From Ignavibacteriales bacterium (lineage in GTDB: Bacteria > Bacteroidota > Ignavibacteria > Ignavibacteriales > Ignavibacteriaceae): 64,000 nucleotides of DNA. The translations under genes and the position numbers were made by a program. The stretch lies in contig JADJEI010000006.1 of assembly GCA_016709155.1 (NCBI GenBank), positions 356,934 through 420,933 of the forward strand, written 5' to 3'. Positions 59,896 through 64,000 of this stretch are shown here, one piece after another (positions within the stretch are counted from its first letter, which is position 1; each line of letters starts with the position of its first letter). A model generated the notes under the pieces. It saw only the letters and a list, made by a program, of their open reading frames with translations, made no database searches and was not told the origin of the DNA.

Positions 59896-61661
59896 CTAAA
59901 TTATTTGTCTTGTTCTTGTTATGTTATTATCTGCAAAAAACTTTTCGAGTTTACTAATAATTTCTTCCTGCGTACGAAGGGTGAGGCATTCCTCGGCAAG
60001 TTCTTTGGCTTTTTTATAGTCACAGCTTCGGATAATTCTTTTAGCATAAAGAATAGTAGATGGAGAAATGCTCAACGAGTCTAAACCGAGTCCAATTAAT
60101 AATGGAATTGCAAGTGTATCGGCAGCCATCTCGCCGCAAACGCTGACCGATTTATGATTCTTCTTCGCTTCCTTTACGATATGCTGAATAGTTCTGATAA
60201 CCACAGGGTTAAATTCCTGGTAGAGATTTGAAACAAGATCATTCCCTCTATCAACAGCCATTAAATATTGAATCAAATCGTTTGTACCAATACTTATAAA
60301 ATCCACTTCTTCAGAAAATTCTTTTGACATAACAGCCGCAGAAGGAACTTCAATCATGACTCCAACTTTGATATGATTATCAAAATGTATTTTATCTGCT
60401 TTTAATTCCTTCTTACAGTCAGTAATAATTTCTTTAGACTTCCATATTTCCTCAATTGTAGAAATCATCGGAAGCATTACCTGAATGTTTTTATTCTTAC
60501 TCGCTCGAAGAATAGCTCGGAGCTGTGTCTTGAACAAACTTAAATTTTCAAGCAGCAGTCTAATTCCCCGCAGACCAAGGAATGGATTAGGTTCAACAAA
60601 ATCGAGAAATTTAAATTTATCCCCTCCAATATCAAAAGTTCTAATTATTAAAGTTTCCGGATAAATTCTTGAAGCAAGTTTAGAATAAATATCTGCTTGC
60701 TCATCCTCAGTCGGGAATTCTCCAAGCTCATCTAGAATCTGCTCGGTACGATAAAGCCCGATTCCATTTGCACCTGTTGTAACAACTAAATCAATCTCTC
60801 CCGAAACATCAACATTAGCCATCAACTTAATTTCTTTTCCATCGAGAGTTTCAGCAGGAAGCTCCTTCAGGTCAATTAATTCTTCTTGAAGTTTGAGCAA
60901 GCGGCTTATTTTTTGAGAAAAGAAATTAATTTGTTCTTCCGATGGATCGAAAATAATATAACCGTGAAATCCATCAACAATAATTGTTTGATCGTCCTTC
61001 AGAATTTCTGTTGCATTATGAGTACCAACAACAGCAGGAATATTTAACGAACGCGATACTATGGCGGCGTGTGAAGTAATCCCCCGTGATCAGTGACAAA
61101 GCCCTTCACATTATTGCGTGAAAGTAATAGTGCATCCGCCGGAGTTAAAGAATCGCTGACAACAATTACATCGTGTTTAATTTTTGATTGTAGTCTTTTC
61201 TTTTGAAGATTACGAATGATTCTATTTTTAATATCATCAATATCGTGCGCACGATCTTTCATATAAGACTCGTTTGACAGCACCATTAATTCCTGATATT
61301 TAGATATTTCATCATGGACAATATATTCGGGCTGTCTTAATTCTTTTTCAATTCGATAAATAATTTTTTGTAAAAGAATTGGATCATCGAGGATCATCAT
61401 TTGTGCTTCAAAAATTGATGCGCGTGCATCATCCATTTTTTCACGCGCCATAGCAAAAATTTTTTGAAGCTCTTTTTTAGATTTATTTAATGCTTCATTA
61501 AAATTTTTTATAGCTTCATCAACATTAGTAATTTCACCTTTGTTTATATCCAGTTTTTCTTTTGTAAATAAATAAACCTGTCCGATAACGATTCCGGGTG
61601 CGGCAGCGATTCCAGTCACCTTGTTTAAAGAATTTTTATAAAGTTTACTGAAGCTTTTCAT
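59896..61661 (-). CDS. ptsI: PTS enzyme I (phosphoenolpyruvate-protein phosphotransferase), one frameshift
   Basis: About 589 aa when repaired. The N-terminal HPr-binding helical part is followed by the phosphohistidine loop HGGITSHAAIVSRSL. The TIM barrel holds GIGLYRTEQIL, FLDFVEPNPFLGLRGIRLLL and a metal/PEP site near VDFISIGTNDLIQYLMAVDR, plus the catalytic Cys block KSVSVCGEMAAD. It passes phosphate from PEP to HPr. The frame breaks exactly before the active His: the GGGGG run near 61080 needs one more G. Its start overlaps the ptsH stop by 4 bp. Confidence 0.93.
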
Positions 61662-61924
61662 AATTCATCAAACCCTCTGTTAAAGTATTCTGCAATTTCA
61701 AAGGCTGCTTGTTCTTCATCTTCACCGTCAAATGTAAGTACTATTTCGGCACCTGTTTCAGCAGCTAAAGTCATCACGCCGATAATGCTTTTACCGTTTA
61801 TTTGAACTCCATCTCGTGAGATAAAAAATTCACATTTATATTTTGCAGCGAGTTTAACAATAGTCGCCGCCGGTCTTGTATGCAGCCCGGCTTTGTTTAC
61901 AATCTTTACTGTTTTTTCAATCAT
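61658..61924 (-). CDS. ptsH: PTS phosphocarrier HPr
   Basis: 88 aa. His15 lies in NKAGLHTRPAATIV, the site phosphorylated by enzyme I. Ser46 lies in INGKSIIGVMTLAA, the site used by HPr kinase. Both are canonical. No enzyme II gene is in the window, so the pair may serve regulation instead of sugar uptake. The start overlaps the stop of the prenyl synthase gene (TAATG). Confidence 0.96.
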   Translation of the reverse strand: MIEKTVKIVNKAGLHTRPAATIVKLAAKYKCEFFISRDGVQINGKSIIGVMTLAAETGAEIVLTFDGEDEEQAAFEIAEYFNRGFDEL

Positions 61925-62919
61925 TATTTATTTCTTTTGATTAATGAATCAGCAAGCCAGCGAAAAATATTCACCTCTCTCTTATTTGAAAGATTCTCAA
62001 TTGATCTTAATGCTTTGTTCGAATAATTACGAATAGCAGTTTTTGCATCATCAATCACACCAAGCTTTTTATAAAGCTGTTTATACTTTTCAATTTGATT
62101 TGATCGAATGCCCTTATTAGCAATTACTTTTAATAAATCTTCTTTGTCTTTGCCTTCAGCTTTTTCTAAAGCTACAATAAATAAAAATGTTTTCTTGCCT
62201 TCAATTAAATCACCGCCGATGCGTTTGCCAAAATCAACTTTATCGGCTGTAATGTCTAACAAATCATCCTGAATCTGAAAAGCGATTCCTAAATATTTAC
62301 CGTAAGCAGAAAGTGCTTTAATATCCTGCTTACTTCCGTTAACAAGGTAACCACCAAGCTCGCAGCACATTTGTGCAAGTGCAGCAGTTTTTTTACTAAT
62401 CATTTCGATGTACTCATCCAGCGAAACATTTTTTCGAGTTTCAAATTGTGTATCAAGACTTTGTCCTTCGCAAACTTCTACCAATCCATGAGTAAATGCG
62501 TTTAGTGCTTCTCTGGCATTAACTTTACAATCCTTCAAAATGAACTCATAAGCAACTGCGAGCAGCGAATCACCTGCAAGAATTGCAGTATTCAAATTAT
62601 ATTTTTTATGAAGCGTTAAATTTCCACGCCGCAAATCAGCATTATCCATTATATCATCATGGACAAGTGTAAAGTTATGAAGCATCTCAACAGCAACAGC
62701 AGCATTGTAAACTTGCTTCGGTTTTCCTCCCACAGCCTTTGCAGAAAGGATCACAAGCAGAGGTCGTAAGCGCTTTCCGCTGCTTTCTAAAATATAAGAA
62801 GCAGGTTTGTAAAGTTCCGATGGCTGTCTATCTTTTAATGCTGTTGAAAGTCTTTGATCGATAATTTTTCTCTCTTTTTCGTAGATGAGAAAATATTTTT
62901 CCGCAACAGAAGGTTTCAA
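61924..62919 (-). CDS. Polyprenyl (geranylgeranyl/long-chain) diphosphate synthase
   Basis: 331 aa, intact. First Asp-rich motif in NFTLVHDDIMDNADLRRG, second in FQIQDDLLDITADKVDFGKRIGGDL, with GKRLRPLLVILSA near the N-terminus. It condenses isopentenyl diphosphate with allylic primers. Chain length cannot be read safely. The upstream gene, an isopentenyl-diphosphate isomerase, supplies its substrates and overlaps it by 4 bp, so the two form an isoprenoid pair. Confidence 0.92.
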   Translation of the reverse strand: MKPSVAEKYFLIYEKERKIIDQRLSTALKDRQPSELYKPASYILESSGKRLRPLLVILSAKAVGGKPKQVYNAAVAVEMLHNFTLVHDDIMDNADLRRGNLTLHKKYNLNTAILAGDSLLAVAYEFILKDCKVNAREALNAFTHGLVEVCEGQSLDTQFETRKNVSLDEYIEMISKKTAALAQMCCELGGYLVNGSKQDIKALSAYGKYLGIAFQIQDDLLDITADKVDFGKRIGGDLIEGKKTFLFIVALEKAEGKDKEDLLKVIANKGIRSNQIEKYKQLYKKLGVIDDAKTAIRNYSNKALRSIENLSNKREVNIFRWLADSLIKRNK

Positions 62920-63956
62920 AACAATTCTTCCTTTTTGATAAGCTTATTTTTTTTAAGCTCATTAAGATTTTTTGATCCCGTTAGAAACATAATTTTTTTA
63001 ACGTAATCAAACCAATTTACAATTTTTTTCTGAACCGCATCCTCGCCATCATTCATCAAAGTCTGAAGAATAATTCTTGCTGAGGCAGCAACATCAGCAC
63101 CGAGAGCAAAGGCAACAGCAAGATCATTCGCAGAATTTATTCCGCCTGAACCAATTAAAGCGAATTTATACTTTTTCTTTAAAGGATAGATTTCTCTTAA
63201 ACAGTAAGATGTTGGTAATCCCCAATCCCAAAAATCATTTCCAGATTTGCTTCTGATAATTTCAACACCAGCCCAGCTTGTGCCTCCAGCGCCAGCTACA
63301 TCAATTCCGCTAATGCCAATACTTAATAATTTCTTTGCAGCGTCCTTACTAATTCCTGAACCAACTTCTTTTATTATTATTGGAACTTTTGCTTTTGAAA
63401 TTAATTTTTCCAATTTCTTCAATAGACCGACAAAATTTGGTTCACCCTCCTTTTGCAGTAATTCTTGCAACGGATTTAAGTGAACAACAAACGCATCTGC
63501 TTCGAGCATATCAATCAAAGATAAAATTTCAGTCAGTTTCTTTGATTGGACAAGTTGAGCCACGCCAATATTTCCAAGCACCGGAATATTCTTGGCGGTT
63601 TTACGAATTATCTTGTATGAGTCGTGATAATTTTTGTCTTCGAGTGCTTGTCTTTGACTGCCTACTCCTATTGGTATTTTTAGTTCGTATGCAATAGAAG
63701 CTAATCTTAAATTTATATTTTCTGCTTCCGCTGTGCCGCCAGTCATACAGGAAATCAAGAATGGAAATTTTATTTTTTTTGAAAAGAGATTTGTATGAAA
63801 TGATATTTTGGAAATATCAACTTCAGAAATTGCATTATGGATAAAATCATATCTCTCAAAACCATTTGTCTTTGATTGGAATGCAACATTATCTGTTAAG
63901 CAAAGTTCGAGGTGCTCTTTTTTTCTTATGGATATTTCGTTATTTGATTTCGACAT
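62916..63956 (-). CDS. fni: Type II isopentenyl-diphosphate delta-isomerase
   Basis: 346 aa, intact. FMN-dependent TIM-barrel: IRKKEHLELCLTDNVAF at the start, FPFLISCMTGGTAEAENIN, IPIGVGSQRQALED, KEVGSGISKDAAKKLLSIGI, GIDVAGAGGTSWAGVE and ALIGSGGINSANDLAVAFALGADV. It interconverts IPP and DMAPP. First gene of the housekeeping run within the window; only 44 bp remain beyond its start, so upstream signals cannot be judged. Confidence 0.95.
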   Translation of the reverse strand: MSKSNNEISIRKKEHLELCLTDNVAFQSKTNGFERYDFIHNAISEVDISKISFHTNLFSKKIKFPFLISCMTGGTAEAENINLRLASIAYELKIPIGVGSQRQALEDKNYHDSYKIIRKTAKNIPVLGNIGVAQLVQSKKLTEILSLIDMLEADAFVVHLNPLQELLQKEGEPNFVGLLKKLEKLISKAKVPIIIKEVGSGISKDAAKKLLSIGISGIDVAGAGGTSWAGVEIIRSKSGNDFWDWGLPTSYCLREIYPLKKKYKFALIGSGGINSANDLAVAFALGADVAASARIILQTLMNDGEDAVQKKIVNWFDYVKKIMFLTGSKNLNELKKNKLIKKEELF

Positions 63957-64000
63957 TTCTGAATTGATTATTTATTCGGTTGCAAAATATAGAAAATAAA

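Noticed and set aside
1..64000. tRNA, rRNA or insertion sequences
   Set aside because: I looked for cloverleaf-like and transposase-like sequence and saw none that I could support.

Overview
The window looks like a chromosomal piece of an Ignavibacteria-type bacterium (Bacteroidota/Chlorobi side of the FCB group). Three things point there: low GC, many secreted proteins ending in the Por/type IX secretion (T9SS) sorting tail (N-Y-P-N-P-F-N-P motif, final S-G-V-Y-F-Y-K strand), and a sugar gene cluster like the beta-1,2-glucan cluster I recall from Ignavibacterium album. Almost all genes lie on the minus strand.

Region 1 (1-2135): the 5' part of a secreted protein, one unrecognised acidic helical protein, and a non-coding stretch holding a 21-bp minisatellite between two similar imperfect hairpins.

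Region 2 (2136-22338): one long minus-strand unit that I read as a beta-1,2-glucan (sophoro-oligosaccharide) capture and degradation system. Transcription order: a T9SS-secreted jelly-roll protein behind a perfect 20-bp LacI-type operator, a terminator, a LacI-family regulator, a GH94 phosphorylase, a lipoprotein GH144-like enzyme, a large two-CBM (alpha/alpha)6 enzyme of unclear family, a GH63/MGH1-like enzyme, a GH35-like enzyme, a T9SS-secreted GH144-like enzyme, a PhoD-like phosphodiesterase and a four-gene CUT1 sugar ABC transporter. No SusC/SusD pair is present.

Region 3 (22594-39622): a DUF3078 outer-membrane protein, MscL and a HerA-like ATPase on the plus strand; a three-gene cassette (PLP enzyme, CDP-alcohol phosphotransferase, nucleotidyltransferase) that could make a phospho-alcohol headgroup; a LysE-like permease; a STAS protein; a tyrosine-to-acetoacetyl-CoA operon (HPPD, HmgA, FAH, a flavin-reductase-like protein, acetoacetyl-CoA synthetase) without a maleylacetoacetate isomerase; Nth; a phosphoglucosamine-mutase-like protein; DUF58; and a TPR lipoprotein.

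Region 4 (39700-48990): five consecutive T9SS cargo genes. Four share nearly identical sorting-domain DNA followed by the same GCCGGTC terminator hairpin, so a domain-plus-terminator unit has been copied or homogenised.

Region 5 (48995-63956): a tightly packed housekeeping run read from high to low coordinates: fni, prenyl synthase, ptsH, ptsI, PGI/PMI, a metalloprotease/propeller/beta-barrel fusion, a PQQ-propeller lipoprotein, a PEGA protein, prmC, dtd, a phosphatase-superfamily metalloenzyme, comEC and purE.

Data quality: about half of the larger genes are broken by single-base indels, mostly in homopolymers, and this includes housekeeping genes (ptsI, prmC, the glmM-like gene). Restoring one base usually restores the full family alignment. 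I therefore annotate these as single genes with probable consensus errors. Two in-frame TAA codons (5740-5742 and 7194-7196) are less easily explained. All family assignments are from reading the translations, not from searches.
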